Shown here piece after piece: positions 55,037 to 63,827 of a DNA stretch of 64,000 nt. The position numbers and the translations under genes are program-made. Source of the DNA: Mucilaginibacter mali (GTDB taxonomy: Bacteria > Bacteroidota > Bacteroidia > Sphingobacteriales > Sphingobacteriaceae); contig NZ_CP054139.1 of assembly GCF_013283875.1 (NCBI RefSeq), positions 2,976,001 to 3,040,000 of the forward strand, read 5' to 3'. Numbering within the stretch: position 1 is the stretch's first letter; each line of letters begins with the position of its first letter. The notes below the pieces were generated by a model, which was not told the DNA's origin, made no database searches, and saw nothing but the letters and a program-made list of their open reading frames with translations.

Positions 55037-56455
55037 TTATTTGGTAACCTTAAATGCATCCACCTCTTTACCATCGGCCGCAATTTGACGAAAGTTTAAG
55101 GTTTTGCCTTCCACATCAACAACAGTTAACGAGTGCACTTTAGAGATAAAGGTGCTGGTAAATGTTTGCCACGAGTTTTTGTCGTCCTGCTGCTCGGGGT
55201 TATACAGATCGGCACCGCCGGCACCGGTTACAATGTAAATGATGCCTTTAGGTTTGGTTACGGTTTTACCATTAAAATTATTATCCAATACCCATTTGCC
55301 GTTCACTATGCGGCCACGGCTTGGCGTGGTAGTAGCGGCAGGCGGATCTGGCGTAAAGGTAAGCGGATAAGTGCGCTGGTAGTTATGCACGTGGCCTGTG
55401 ATCACCACATCTACATTTCCTGCTTCAAAAGCAGGCGAAAGTACGCGCATTTGTTGTTCCTCGAAATGCTGGCGCGATGAATTGAAGCCTGGGTGATGGA
55501 ACACCACAAAACGCCAGGTAGCGCCCTTTGCCGATGCAAGATCATTCTTTATCCAGTCGGTCAGCGTTTTATCCGACCAGTTTACATACGGGTTCGAATC
55601 TAAATACAGCCAATGTGCGTTGCCATAATTGAACGAGAAATTACCCATACGCGGATAAGCATCGCCGGCTGCAGCTTTAAAAGCGTTCTTGTTCTCGTCC
55701 GAACCTTTCAGCAAAGGCACCCAGGCACTGCCTTCGGGACCATTAGGCCCGTTTAATGGTTGATCCCAAAACATAAAATAAGCCAAAGCCTGTGGCAAAC
55801 GGTCCAAATCGCGGGTAGCGATATCGTGATTGCCGGGGGCAGCCACAAACGGTACCGAGCGCATGATCGGCGCGCTTTGCTCTGTTTCTTTATCAGAGTT
55901 ATAGATATTCCAAAACTTGGTACGGTATTCACTTATAAGGCCGGTATTGTAAACAATATCGCCGGCAACTACTACCATATCGGGCTTGGCTTTGTAAGCC
56001 TGTACGGCCAGTAATTTTTGATCGGGCGTCAGCGCGCCGATATCGCCGATGGCTACAAAGCGGTAGTTTTGTTTGTCGCTTTTGGGCGCTTTGCCTTCGG
56101 CCTCAAATACCACAACTTTATTTTTAATCACCCGGTAATAAAAAGTGCTGCCCGGATCCAGCTTGTTAAATTTGATATGATAGATACGATGCGGATCTAC
56201 ACCGGTCACAGCTACGCGTGTAAAATTAATGGCTTCTATCCTGGTCCACGCATTGCTGTCTTTGGTCCTTTCCTCCACAAACCATGTAGCATCGGCGTCG
56301 GCAACGTGCCACACCAACTCAAGCGATTGTGCCGATGGCTCGCGGCCTATTTGCAGGTAAGGGTTAGCAATAAATATCTTTTCGGTTGAGTTTTCCTGCG
56401 CCATCAGCTGTTGTATGCCGATGAAAAGCAGTAGTGATAAAAGTCTGAATTTCAT
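55037..56455 (-). CDS. Secreted metallophosphatase, purple acid phosphatase-like
   Basis: The 472-residue protein has a signal peptide (ending LMAQ, residue 20). An FN3-like N-terminal domain follows (about 28-125), then a calcineurin-type metallophosphoesterase domain with GDIG (D138), GDIVYN (D166), PGNHD (N209-H210), FHHPG and GHVHNYQR. The layout matches purple acid phosphatases. It would release phosphate from esters in the periplasm. It is followed by the peroxidase gene on the same strand, with the strong hairpin between them. No promoter is clear in the 225-base upstream gap. Confidence 0.9.
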   Translation of the reverse strand: MKFRLLSLLLFIGIQQLMAQENSTEKIFIANPYLQIGREPSAQSLELVWHVADADATWFVEERTKDSNAWTRIEAINFTRVAVTGVDPHRIYHIKFNKLDPGSTFYYRVIKNKVVVFEAEGKAPKSDKQNYRFVAIGDIGALTPDQKLLAVQAYKAKPDMVVVAGDIVYNTGLISEYRTKFWNIYNSDKETEQSAPIMRSVPFVAAPGNHDIATRDLDRLPQALAYFMFWDQPLNGPNGPEGSAWVPLLKGSDENKNAFKAAAGDAYPRMGNFSFNYGNAHWLYLDSNPYVNWSDKTLTDWIKNDLASAKGATWRFVVFHHPGFNSSRQHFEEQQMRVLSPAFEAGNVDVVITGHVHNYQRTYPLTFTPDPPAATTTPSRGRIVNGKWVLDNNFNGKTVTKPKGIIYIVTGAGGADLYNPEQQDDKNSWQTFTSTFISKVHSLTVVDVEGKTLNFRQIAADGKEVDAFKVTK

Positions 56456-56617
56456 TTTGTGATTTTTTTCCTGGTTTAAAACTATTAAAAAACATACACC
56501 CGGTTAAATGAAAGCCATTTGATATTAAATTGTTAACCATAGCTTAACCAGGGCATCAACCTCGCCCCAAAAAATTGTTTAAAGCGTTGCGCTTTTTATA
56601 ATTAAGCCTGTATTTGC

Positions 56618-56625
56618 TAAATTTG
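56618..56625 (+). promoter_or_regulatory. Possible -7 element for the AsmA gene
   Basis: TAAATTTG fits the -7 consensus TAnnTTTG, 56 bases before the ATG at 56681. No well-spaced -33 TTG is seen, so this is a weak call. Confidence 0.35.
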
Positions 56626-56680
56626 CAGCGCTAATGCAGGTCGATACTTATCAGCCGTTTCCGTCACAATTTATATAATT

Positions 56681-59600
56681 ATGAGCACATCCGTTAAAAG
56701 TGGGTTAATTAAAACCCTTAAGATAACCGGCATTGTTTTAGGCAGTTTATTGCTGTTGATGTTCCTGTTGCCATTCCTGTTTCCGCAAACTTTTACTAAA
56801 AAAATAAACGTTTGGGCTAACCAGCGCATCAACGGGCATATCGCTTTTTCAGGTACGGGATTGTCGTTCTTCAAACATTTCCCCGAACTAAGCCTTACCC
56901 TTTACGATGTAGATCTGAAAGGCAGCGCCCCCTTTGAGCGGGACACACTTATTTCGGCTAAGGAACTAACCTTCGGTATCGATATCTCATCGGTATTTAA
57001 AAGTAAGATCAACATCAACAAGATCTATCTTAACCAGGCCTACATCAATATACAGGTAGATACCGCGGGTAGGGCCAATTACAATATCTATAAATCAACG
57101 GGGCAACAAACCGCGGCGCCGGCCGATAGCAGTGGGGCATCGCTGGGTATCGAACAAATTTTGGTGGAGAAAAGCCGGCTAATTTATAACGATCAATCAT
57201 TGCCGATGAAGATCATCGCCCGCGATTTCAACTATACCGGCAGCGGCGATTTGAGCAAAGATGTGTTCGACCTGAGCACGCATGCCAGTATCCAGTCGCT
57301 GGATTTTTATTATGCCAAACAAGCTTATATCATCGGCAAAAAAGTAAATGCCGACCTGGTTACCAAAATCAATACTAAATCGCTGGCATTTATTTTCCAG
57401 AAGAACGATTTGATGATCAACGAGCTACCGGTTCAGTTTAAAGGCCGCTTCGCCTTTATTAAGGATGGGTACGATATGGATTTCAAGATCGAATCGCACG
57501 AGAGCGACCTGAGCGATATTTTTACCGCCCTGCCATCGGCCTACCAAAAAATGCTGGATGGTACCGAGGTGAACGGCACGGGCCACATCGCCATGTCGTT
57601 AGCGGGCAAGTACATTGCAAAGGATAATGTGAAACCCGATCTTGACTTTAACTTTAAAGTACGCGATGGATATATCAACAATGCCAAATCGCCATCGCCG
57701 GTGAAGAACCTGTTTGTAAACATGGAATCGCGGGTGCCTGGACTGAACCCGGATAGCCTTTATCTGAATATCGATTCGATCTATTTTAATATCGATAAAG
57801 ATTACTTCAGTTCGGTGATACGCGTTAAAGGCGTGAAGCAGCCCGATATTTACGCCAAAATAAATACCGAGATAGACCTGCAGAAATGGAACCAGGCCTT
57901 CGGCATAAAAACCGTGGACCTGAAAGGCCGCTATGCGCTGCACCTGCTGGCCGAGGGTAAATATGCCACCGGACCGGTACGCACCGGTTTACGAAAGGTG
58001 GATACGCTACCCATCAGCATCCCCAAATTTAGTTTGCATTCATCGTTTAAAGATGGTTACCTGAAATATGCTTCGCTGCCCCAGGCGGTAGACCACATGA
58101 GTTTTGATATGGATGCCGATTGCCCGGACCATAACTATAAAAACATTAAGATATCGGTTAATAACCTGAGCATTACTGCTCTGCGCAACTATATTAAAGG
58201 CTACTTTAAATACAGCAACAGCGATGATGCCCCGGTTGATGCTTTATTGCAAGCCAAATTTAACCTGGCTGATCTGAAAAATATTTACCCGATTGACAGC
58301 ACCGACCTGAAAGGCCAACTGGATGCCGATGTACATGCCAAAGGCAGCTACCTGCCAGCCCAAAAGAAGTTCCCGGTAACGGTGGCTAACATCAACCTGA
58401 AAGATGGGTCTATCCAAACCAAATACTATCCACACCCTATTAGCAATATACAGGTGAGCACGGTGGTTACTAACAGTACCGGTACCGTTGCAGGCACTAC
58501 GGTTTCGGTGAAGCCGATATCATTCAGTTTTGAGAATGAGCCTTTTCTGCTGAGGGCCGGGTTGCATAATTTCGCAGATATCAATTATAACCTGTCGGCT
58601 AAGGGGATCATCAACATTGGTAAAATTTACCAGGTGTTTGCCATGAAGGGTTATGATGTAAAAGGCACTATAGCCGCCAATTTTAACTTAAAAGGCAAAC
58701 AAAGCGATGCTGTTGCAGGTCGCTACGATAAACTGGCAAATTCAGGCACCTTACGGGTAAATAACATTGCCCTGAGTACCGAGCTATTCCCTAAACCATT
58801 TATCATCAGTAAAGGCTTGTTTAGCTTTAACCAGGATAAAATGCAGTTTGATGCATTTACCGCCCGCTACGGCAATTCGGAAATTGTGTTGAACGGCGCG
58901 CTGAACAATGTAATAGATTATGCCCTTAAGCCGGGGTCGGTGCTAAAAGGCGATTTCAATCTGAAGAGCGATCAAATAGTAGTCGACGATTTTATGGCTT
59001 TCGCCGGGGCCAGCACCGAAGCCAACACGGCTGGCGGCGCGGGCGGCGTGGTAATGGTGCCCCGCAACCTGGATATGAGTTTTGCCGCCGATGTTAAAAA
59101 ACTAAAATATAACGGGCTGACTTTGGTGGATGCCAAAAGCCAGATGACCATCAGGCAAGGTAGCATCAACCTGAAACAAACCGGCTTTAACCTTATTGGC
59201 TCGCCGGTAGATATGGATGCATCGTACACCAACAACGGTGCGCAAAAGGCATTTTTCAACTACCACATCAGTGCTAAAGACTTTGATATTAAGAAAGCCT
59301 ATAACAACATCAAACTCTTCCACGATATGGCCACCTCCGCCGCCCATGCCGAAGGCCTGGTATCGTTGGATTACCAGTTGAGCGGTCGCCTGAACAGCAA
59401 TATGCAGCCGGTTTACCCATCTTTAAAAGGTGGCGGTGTACTATCGGCATCAAAAATAAAAATGCACGGGTTTAAACTGGCGGGCGCCGTGGGCAAATCA
59501 ACCGGGCATGACAGCCTGACCAATAATGCCGACCTGACCAAAGTAGAGATAAAAACCACCATTGCTAATAACATCATTACCATTGCCCCTACTAAAATGC

Positions 59601-59806
59601 GCATGGCCGGCTTCAGGGTAAGGTTTGAAGGACAGGCAAGTTTTGATAAAGCGATGAACATTAAATTTAGGCTGGGGCTGCCGCCTTTGGGCATTATCGG
59701 CATCCCGATGACGATTACCGGCACACAGGATAAACCTAAAATAAAACTGGGCAAAGGCAAAAAAGAAGATGAACTACAGGGTGCTGCCGATGATGACACG
59801 AAGTAA
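56681..59806 (+). CDS. AsmA-family envelope protein
   Basis: The 1041-residue protein has one N-terminal transmembrane helix (about 14-34, ITGIVLGSLLLLMFLLPFLF). A long periplasmic beta-rich region follows, with the AsmA start pattern (INVWANQRINGHIAFSGTGLSF, LTLYDVDLKG) and a C-terminal AsmA_2-like domain (ASKIKMHGFKLAG, FRVRFEGQASFDKAMNIKFRLGLPP). AsmA-like proteins form long grooves thought to move phospholipids between membranes. The gene stands alone and is convergent with the methyltransferase (6 bases between stops). The charged C-terminal tail (KKEDELQGAADDDTK) is not part of the family core. Confidence 0.87.
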   Translation: MSTSVKSGLIKTLKITGIVLGSLLLLMFLLPFLFPQTFTKKINVWANQRINGHIAFSGTGLSFFKHFPELSLTLYDVDLKGSAPFERDTLISAKELTFGIDISSVFKSKININKIYLNQAYINIQVDTAGRANYNIYKSTGQQTAAPADSSGASLGIEQILVEKSRLIYNDQSLPMKIIARDFNYTGSGDLSKDVFDLSTHASIQSLDFYYAKQAYIIGKKVNADLVTKINTKSLAFIFQKNDLMINELPVQFKGRFAFIKDGYDMDFKIESHESDLSDIFTALPSAYQKMLDGTEVNGTGHIAMSLAGKYIAKDNVKPDLDFNFKVRDGYINNAKSPSPVKNLFVNMESRVPGLNPDSLYLNIDSIYFNIDKDYFSSVIRVKGVKQPDIYAKINTEIDLQKWNQAFGIKTVDLKGRYALHLLAEGKYATGPVRTGLRKVDTLPISIPKFSLHSSFKDGYLKYASLPQAVDHMSFDMDADCPDHNYKNIKISVNNLSITALRNYIKGYFKYSNSDDAPVDALLQAKFNLADLKNIYPIDSTDLKGQLDADVHAKGSYLPAQKKFPVTVANINLKDGSIQTKYYPHPISNIQVSTVVTNSTGTVAGTTVSVKPISFSFENEPFLLRAGLHNFADINYNLSAKGIINIGKIYQVFAMKGYDVKGTIAANFNLKGKQSDAVAGRYDKLANSGTLRVNNIALSTELFPKPFIISKGLFSFNQDKMQFDAFTARYGNSEIVLNGALNNVIDYALKPGSVLKGDFNLKSDQIVVDDFMAFAGASTEANTAGGAGGVVMVPRNLDMSFAADVKKLKYNGLTLVDAKSQMTIRQGSINLKQTGFNLIGSPVDMDASYTNNGAQKAFFNYHISAKDFDIKKAYNNIKLFHDMATSAAHAEGLVSLDYQLSGRLNSNMQPVYPSLKGGGVLSASKIKMHGFKLAGAVGKSTGHDSLTNNADLTKVEIKTTIANNIITIAPTKMRMAGFRVRFEGQASFDKAMNIKFRLGLPPLGIIGIPMTITGTQDKPKIKLGKGKKEDELQGAADDDTK

Positions 59807-59812
59807 ATGACC

Positions 59813-60424
59813 TTATTTCTTCACCAAACACCAGGTAGTCATGCAGCGCATATTTTGCACATTGGTGGTTTTAATAGGTTCAAAAAGCTCACCGCCAAGT
59901 TCGCGGGTATATTCCAGCAATATTTCCTCGTTCACCAAATAACGGGTCGATCCATCGGGTAAATGGTAGCGGCCATTACCCAGCGGCTGTACCCGGTCTT
60001 CGATACCGATATCCGATGCAAGCCTTGCAAACAAGAAACCGCCCGGTTTCAGCACCCGCCATATTTCGCGCAGCATGGCATCAAAGTGGTTATGATCCCG
60101 CGCAAAATGCAGCACGGCACTACAAACGACCAGATCGAAAAAGTTATCGGTATAAGGCAGATCATCAACCCTGGCCACAACAAAATTATCTGCAGGGATA
60201 GCCGGCGCTAAGCGGGCCGAGAGTTGTTGTACTGCGGCAACCGCCCCGGCATCAGCATCCATACCGTAAACACCGAACCCGTTATTTAAAAAGTAATGCA
60301 GGTTGCGCCCGCCGCCACAACCAACATCAAGTACGGTGTGGCAATTATCAAAACGGCCTTTCATTAACTGATCGAACAGGTAGATATCTATATTGCCGTA
60401 AAGTTGGATGAGGTTATTTGCCAT
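59813..60424 (-). CDS. Class I SAM-dependent methyltransferase
   Basis: The 203-residue cytoplasmic protein has the methyltransferase motif I VLDVGCGGGRN (31-41), an acidic GMDAD at the end of the next strand, VARVDDLPY, then FDLVVCSAVLHFA (motif IV region) and IWRVLKPGGFLFARL. The type 11 domain makes up nearly the whole protein. The substrate cannot be inferred; nothing nearby gives a pathway. It is convergent with AsmA and divergent from the DUF1801-like gene across a palindromic repeat. Confidence 0.88.
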   Translation of the reverse strand: MANNLIQLYGNIDIYLFDQLMKGRFDNCHTVLDVGCGGGRNLHYFLNNGFGVYGMDADAGAVAAVQQLSARLAPAIPADNFVVARVDDLPYTDNFFDLVVCSAVLHFARDHNHFDAMLREIWRVLKPGGFLFARLASDIGIEDRVQPLGNGRYHLPDGSTRYLVNEEILLEYTRELGGELFEPIKTTNVQNMRCMTTWCLVKK

Positions 60425-60449
60425 GATGTTTTTTTAGCAAGATGAGAAT

Positions 60450-60567
60450 TTAACCACAGAGTACACAGAGAAAAAAGCACAGAGAGCACGGAGCCCATAA
60501 CTGATTTTTATTGCTACTTAAAGTCTCTGTGTTCTCTGTGAAAGACCTCTGTGAACTCTGTGGTTAA
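60450..60567. repeat. CACAGAG-rich intergenic palindrome
   Basis: TTAACCACAGAG (60450-60461) pairs perfectly with CTCTGTGGTTAA (60556-60567). Further CACAGAG units occur along both arms (60464, 60478 and complements near 60523-60558). The arms are about 45 bases with imperfect matches inside. This is a repeat-type hairpin between divergent genes; its function is unknown. Confidence 0.75.
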
Positions 60568-60603
60568 AATATAAAACGATATATTTACTTATCACTTTCA
60601 ATC

Positions 60604-61071
60604 ATGGCCAAAGAAGACACCTCCGAACTGTTTACCTTCCTGGAAGCCGTATCGCCCGAAGCGCAGGACAAAGCCCTTTGGCTCCGCGATTTTGTTTGGG
60701 ACCGCTACCCGCAATGTAACGAGATGATCTATGATAACTATAACGCGCTGGCTATCGGTTGGTCGCCCACGGAGAAGATGAGCCATATTTTTTGTTCAGT
60801 GGCCATATACCGCACCAATAATGGCATTCACTTTGGCTTTTACTGGGGATCGCAGATACCCGACCCGCAGCATATGTTATTGGGCGAGGGGAAGCAGTAC
60901 CGTTATATCAGGGTGGATAATTTGGTGGCTTTCCCCGAGACTTATATGAAGCAGTTGATGCAGGATGCTTACGAACTATCGCTTAGTAAAGTGAAAGACC
61001 CAAAGTTGCTGCTGGTGCAGGGAAAGACGTTTGTGAAGGGGGATGGTTCAGGGAAGAAGCGGGTCAAATAG
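60604..61071 (+). CDS. DUF1801-like small protein
   Basis: The 155-residue protein resembles the DUF1801 (YdhG-type) fold. It opens with a helical segment (FLEAVSPEAQDKALWLRDFVWDRYPQCNEMIYDNYNAL), then GIHFGFYWGSQIPDPQHMLLGEGKQYRYIRV and a C-terminal helix rich in Lys. No signal peptide or metal motif. Function is not established for the family. Confidence 0.7.
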   Translation: MAKEDTSELFTFLEAVSPEAQDKALWLRDFVWDRYPQCNEMIYDNYNALAIGWSPTEKMSHIFCSVAIYRTNNGIHFGFYWGSQIPDPQHMLLGEGKQYRYIRVDNLVAFPETYMKQLMQDAYELSLSKVKDPKLLLVQGKTFVKGDGSGKKRVK

Positions 61072-61100
61072 TCATTGAGTCATTACGCGAACCATAATGA

Positions 61101-61757
61101 CTATCTTGGACTCTCCTTCTTCGCCAACTCTCTTAACTCGTTTAAATTCGTATCGATAGGATTATCCTTTAACAGTTTAGCAAACCAGGCCAGATTAGCC
61201 GTCATGTAACGTAACGTGTAATTGGTATAGTACCATTGTTCGCCGCCTGCTTCTACGTAGTCTTTCCCGGCGCCGGCCATGCCCACCCAGTAGGCGTTTA
61301 CATTTGGCGGGATGGTGAAGCCGCACTCCTGCATGCTCCATAACACATGCGCGGCGCAGGCATGCGCGCCATCCTCGTTACCGGTGATGAGGCAGCCCGC
61401 CACTTTGTTGTAGGTGAAAAATTGGCCTGTCTTTGCATCACTCAGGCTTTCATCGTGGAAGATAGCATCCAGCCGTTCGATAACGAGCTGGGTTGGCGAT
61501 GCGATATGCCCCATCCAAATAGGCGTAGCGATGATGAAGATATTACAGGCTTTTATTTTCTTTAGGATAGCAGGCCATTCATCACCCTTGCCCATATCTG
61601 CTTCGTTACCGGGCTTTACATCGTGGTCTACCAGGCGTATTACCTCGCTGCTAATACCCATGCCTTTGAATTGGGCTACGGCTTTTTGGATCAGCGCATC
61701 GGTGTTTGAAAATTGGGGAGATAATTTTAGGGTGCAATTGATGATGACTGCTTTCAT
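61101..61757 (-). CDS. Flavodoxin-family NAD(P)H-dependent oxidoreductase
   Basis: The 218-residue protein begins with the FMN-binding strand-loop MKAVIINCTLKLSPQFSNTDALI. It contains NIFIIATPIWMGHIASPTQLVIERLD, the typical second FMN loop and helix of this family, followed by VAGCLITGNEDGAH. It would be a cytoplasmic FMN-dependent reductase of quinones or similar compounds. No operon partner is seen; the upstream region consists of repeats. Confidence 0.85.
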   Translation of the reverse strand: MKAVIINCTLKLSPQFSNTDALIQKAVAQFKGMGISSEVIRLVDHDVKPGNEADMGKGDEWPAILKKIKACNIFIIATPIWMGHIASPTQLVIERLDAIFHDESLSDAKTGQFFTYNKVAGCLITGNEDGAHACAAHVLWSMQECGFTIPPNVNAYWVGMAGAGKDYVEAGGEQWYYTNYTLRYMTANLAWFAKLLKDNPIDTNLNELRELAKKESPR

Positions 61758-61976
61758 ATTTTATCAACGTGTAAGGATGGTGCTTTGTTTAGACACGAAG
61801 CCAGACTTACAAAAACTTAACACGCTTTAGTTGATCTTTTTGGAGACGAAACAACCGTTCAATGTAAACCTGATCGCAGCGGAAAGCCCACAGCCGCTGG
61901 GGGCATGAGGGGGAAAGGCCACGGCGAGGACTTGGAGCGGAGAGCAGGAACAAACTTTAATAGCAGCACTGGCATT

Positions 61977-62404
61977 GCTTTTCAAAAGCCCCACCCAAAC
62001 CCTCCCCAAAGGAGAGGGCTTTAGAAAAAACACGTTTAAAACCCCCTCTCCTCTGGAGGGTAATAGCCCATCATTAGGCAGATAAACAGGTCGCTTCTAC
62101 GAAGCTCGAATTTTAAGCTTAACCTATTGCCATCACTACGGGCAATGTCATTAAGTTAAGCTTTTAAGCCCCACCTAAATCCTCCCCAAAGGGGAGGACT
62201 TTAAGAATTTTACGCTTGTGCAGCCTAAGTCTCCCCTATCGGGGGAGATTTAGAGGGGGCTTTATTCGGCTGGAGCGATATGTTGGTAGAAAAAGATGGC
62301 AAGTAAGGCAGAACCCCATCGGGGTGATCTGTAAAATGCCCATTTATCCGGCTCTGCCTAATCATGGGCTATTACTCTCTGGAGAGGGCTGGGGTGAGGC
62401 TTTA
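61977..62404. repeat. Dense cluster of intergenic palindromic repeats
   Basis: The gene-free stretch 61758-62439 is filled with short repeats. CCTCCCC/GGGGAGG-type hairpins lie at about 61995-62015, 62036-62058 and 62172-62195, and CTCCCC/GGGGGAG at about 62230-62250. An outer inverted pair of about 22 bases lies at 62060-62081 and 62354-62375 (one difference). GAGATTTAGAGGGGGCTTT occurs here and in the cluster at about 16308-16326. Open frames through this stretch look like chance by-products. Confidence 0.75.
62137..62166. repeat. Second copy of the 30-base repeat arm
   Basis: This stretch matches 31468-31497 in the opposite orientation with one difference in 30. It also contains the 18 bases CAATGTCATTAAGTTAAG found at 29741-29758. 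It is part of a local hairpin with TTTTAAGCTTAAC at 62111-62123. Confidence 0.7.
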
Positions 62405-62439
62405 AATAAAAACCCTAACTTTGCGTTAACAATAAACCC

Positions 62440-62703
62440 ATGGGCAAATTCCCGATACCTGATAACGTACTATACGTGTGCACCGGCAGCAAATGCGCCA
62501 AGCGGGGCGGGAAAAGTATGTACAAAATTGCCAAAGCTTTGGCTAAGTACGATGATAGTTTTGAAGTGGTACGTACAGAATGCACAGACCGGTGCGATTG
62601 GGCACCGGTCTGTGCTATACAGCCGGGTAATACCTGGCTAAAAGAATACTCGGAAAAGGAAGTGCTTAAGCTGCTGCAAAAGCAAAGGCGTGGTGAAGAT
62701 TAA
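62440..62703 (+). CDS. Thioredoxin-like [2Fe-2S] ferredoxin domain protein
   Basis: The 87-residue protein matches small (2Fe-2S) ferredoxin-domain proteins: VLYVCTGSKCAKRGG (C14, C19), then TECTDRCDWAPVCAIQPGNTWLKEY (C48, C52, C58). Cys in CX4C and CX3C arrangement are the probable cluster ligands. It would carry electrons in the cytoplasm. The stop overlaps the ferritin stop by 4 bases in convergent orientation. Confidence 0.85.
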   Translation: MGKFPIPDNVLYVCTGSKCAKRGGKSMYKIAKALAKYDDSFEVVRTECTDRCDWAPVCAIQPGNTWLKEYSEKEVLKLLQKQRRGED

Positions 62704-63230
62704 GCTTCGCTGTCGTATTTAATATCGCAAACGTGCTTGTCGATTTGCCAGCGGCCGGTGCCTTCTTCGCCAATAACTTCAAATAATTCCAGCGCTCGGC
62801 GGGCTTTGTACTCTTCTTCGCGCTGTTCTTTCAGGAACCAGTTCAAAAATTCAAGGGTCACGTAGTCCTGCTCTTTATGGCAGCGGGCTGCAATGTTTTT
62901 GATAGATTGCGTAACGCTGATCTCCTGGTCCAACGCATCCTCAAAAACTTCTTTGAATGAGTTGTATTCTATTTTAATACCGTTCACATCGGGCGAGATA
63001 GCGGTGCCGCCCATATCCAAAATGTATTTAAAAAATTTCATCTGGTGCATACGCTCTTCTTCGGCCTGTTTGAAAAAGTAGGTTGATGAACCGTCGAAGC
63101 CGTTCCTGTCGCACCATGAGGCCATGGCCAGGTAGGCTGATGATGATTGGGCTTCTTTTTTTATTTGTTGGTTTAAAAGGCCCTCTATCTCTGAAGAGAT
63201 AAGGCATTTTACACGGATGAGATCTTTCAT
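62700..63230 (-). CDS. Ferritin (iron storage)
   Basis: The 176-residue protein is a non-haem ferritin. The four-helix ferroxidase ligands are visible: E26 in KKEAQSSSAYLAM, E59 and H62 in AEEERMHQ, a later E in DQEISVTQS and Q/E in LKEQREEEYKA. It would store iron in a 24-subunit shell in the cytoplasm. A perfect inverted repeat sits a few bases upstream of the start and may be an iron- or redox-responsive operator. Upstream on the same strand is a small unknown gene. Confidence 0.93.
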   Translation of the reverse strand: MKDLIRVKCLISSEIEGLLNQQIKKEAQSSSAYLAMASWCDRNGFDGSSTYFFKQAEEERMHQMKFFKYILDMGGTAISPDVNGIKIEYNSFKEVFEDALDQEISVTQSIKNIAARCHKEQDYVTLEFLNWFLKEQREEEYKARRALELFEVIGEEGTGRWQIDKHVCDIKYDSEA

Positions 63231-63234
63231 AATG

Positions 63235-63264
63235 TTATTGCTTTAGGTATAACTAAAGCAATAA
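63235..63264. promoter_or_regulatory. Perfect 12-base inverted repeat before ferritin
   Basis: TTATTGCTTTAG (63235-63246) and CTAAAGCAATAA (63253-63264) are exact complements around a 6-base GTATAA loop, ending 5 bases from the ferritin start codon. The core TTTAGGTATAACTAAA recalls DtxR/MntR-type metal-regulator boxes. It could be an operator or a leader hairpin over the ribosome site. Confidence 0.55.
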
Positions 63265-63323
63265 TAATGCTAAAATTAACATTAAGCTAATAAGTATGCA
63301 ATATGAAATGAGTCTAAATTCGA

Positions 63324-63692
63324 TTAAACGGCCAGGCGGTGCAGACGATCGTAGATGATATGGTTCAGCTCCAGCATGGTAAAGGTGCCCTGCAGCAGTT
63401 CTTTAAAACGAACGATCTCCATTACGGTAAGTACATACGAATCGTCGCAAGCGCAAATGAAAACGATCTCGATATCGGCCGATTTGTTGCTTTTCAGCAA
63501 GATGGCCTCCACATCAATGGTATAAACTGCTTTTTTGAGTTTCAGCAGGCAACGGTAATCAAAACGGGCAACTTTGCCCGCAAAATCAACATACCAGCAA
63601 CTTTCGCTATCCGACTGATAAACACCGCCATGTTCGGTAATAAACACTTCGGTTAGTTTCATATCATCAATCAGGGTATTGCTTTCTTGCAT
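63324..63692 (-). CDS. Small protein of unknown function upstream of ferritin
   Basis: The 122-residue cytoplasmic protein has no signal peptide and shows no known motif. It is mixed alpha/beta (LTEVFITEHGGVYQSDSESCWYVDFAGKVARF, then YTIDVEAILL and SADIEIVFICACDDSYVLTVMEIVRFKEL). An internal ATG at codon 11 is a possible later start. It lies 93 bases before ferritin on the same strand. I do not recognise its family. Confidence 0.65.
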   Translation of the reverse strand: MQESNTLIDDMKLTEVFITEHGGVYQSDSESCWYVDFAGKVARFDYRCLLKLKKAVYTIDVEAILLKSNKSADIEIVFICACDDSYVLTVMEIVRFKELLQGTFTMLELNHIIYDRLHRLAV

Positions 63693-63752
63693 CTATTTCT
63701 TCTGTTGCGCTACAAAAGTAGATGTTATTTATAATTAATCCAAATAAATCAA

Positions 63753-63820
63753 AATCAGAATTTACAAAATTTAAGGATTTACAGAATTCTGCTAATTCAT
63801 CAATTCTGTAAATTCTGATT
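63753..63820. repeat. Intergenic palindrome
   Basis: AATCAGAATTTACA (63753-63766) pairs perfectly with TGTAAATTCTGATT (63807-63820), with an inner pair TTTACAGAATT/AATTCTGTAAA. It lies just after the stop of the carboxymuconolactone decarboxylase gene and may act as terminator or dispersed repeat. Confidence 0.65.
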
Positions 63821-63827
63821 CAGACAG

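Noticed and set aside
61827..62033. 68-codon open frame on the minus strand
   Set aside because: It runs through repeat sequence and shows no conserved features.
62216..62641. 141-codon open frame on the plus strand
   Set aside because: Its first half is made of palindromic repeats and its second half overlaps the ferredoxin-like gene in another frame.
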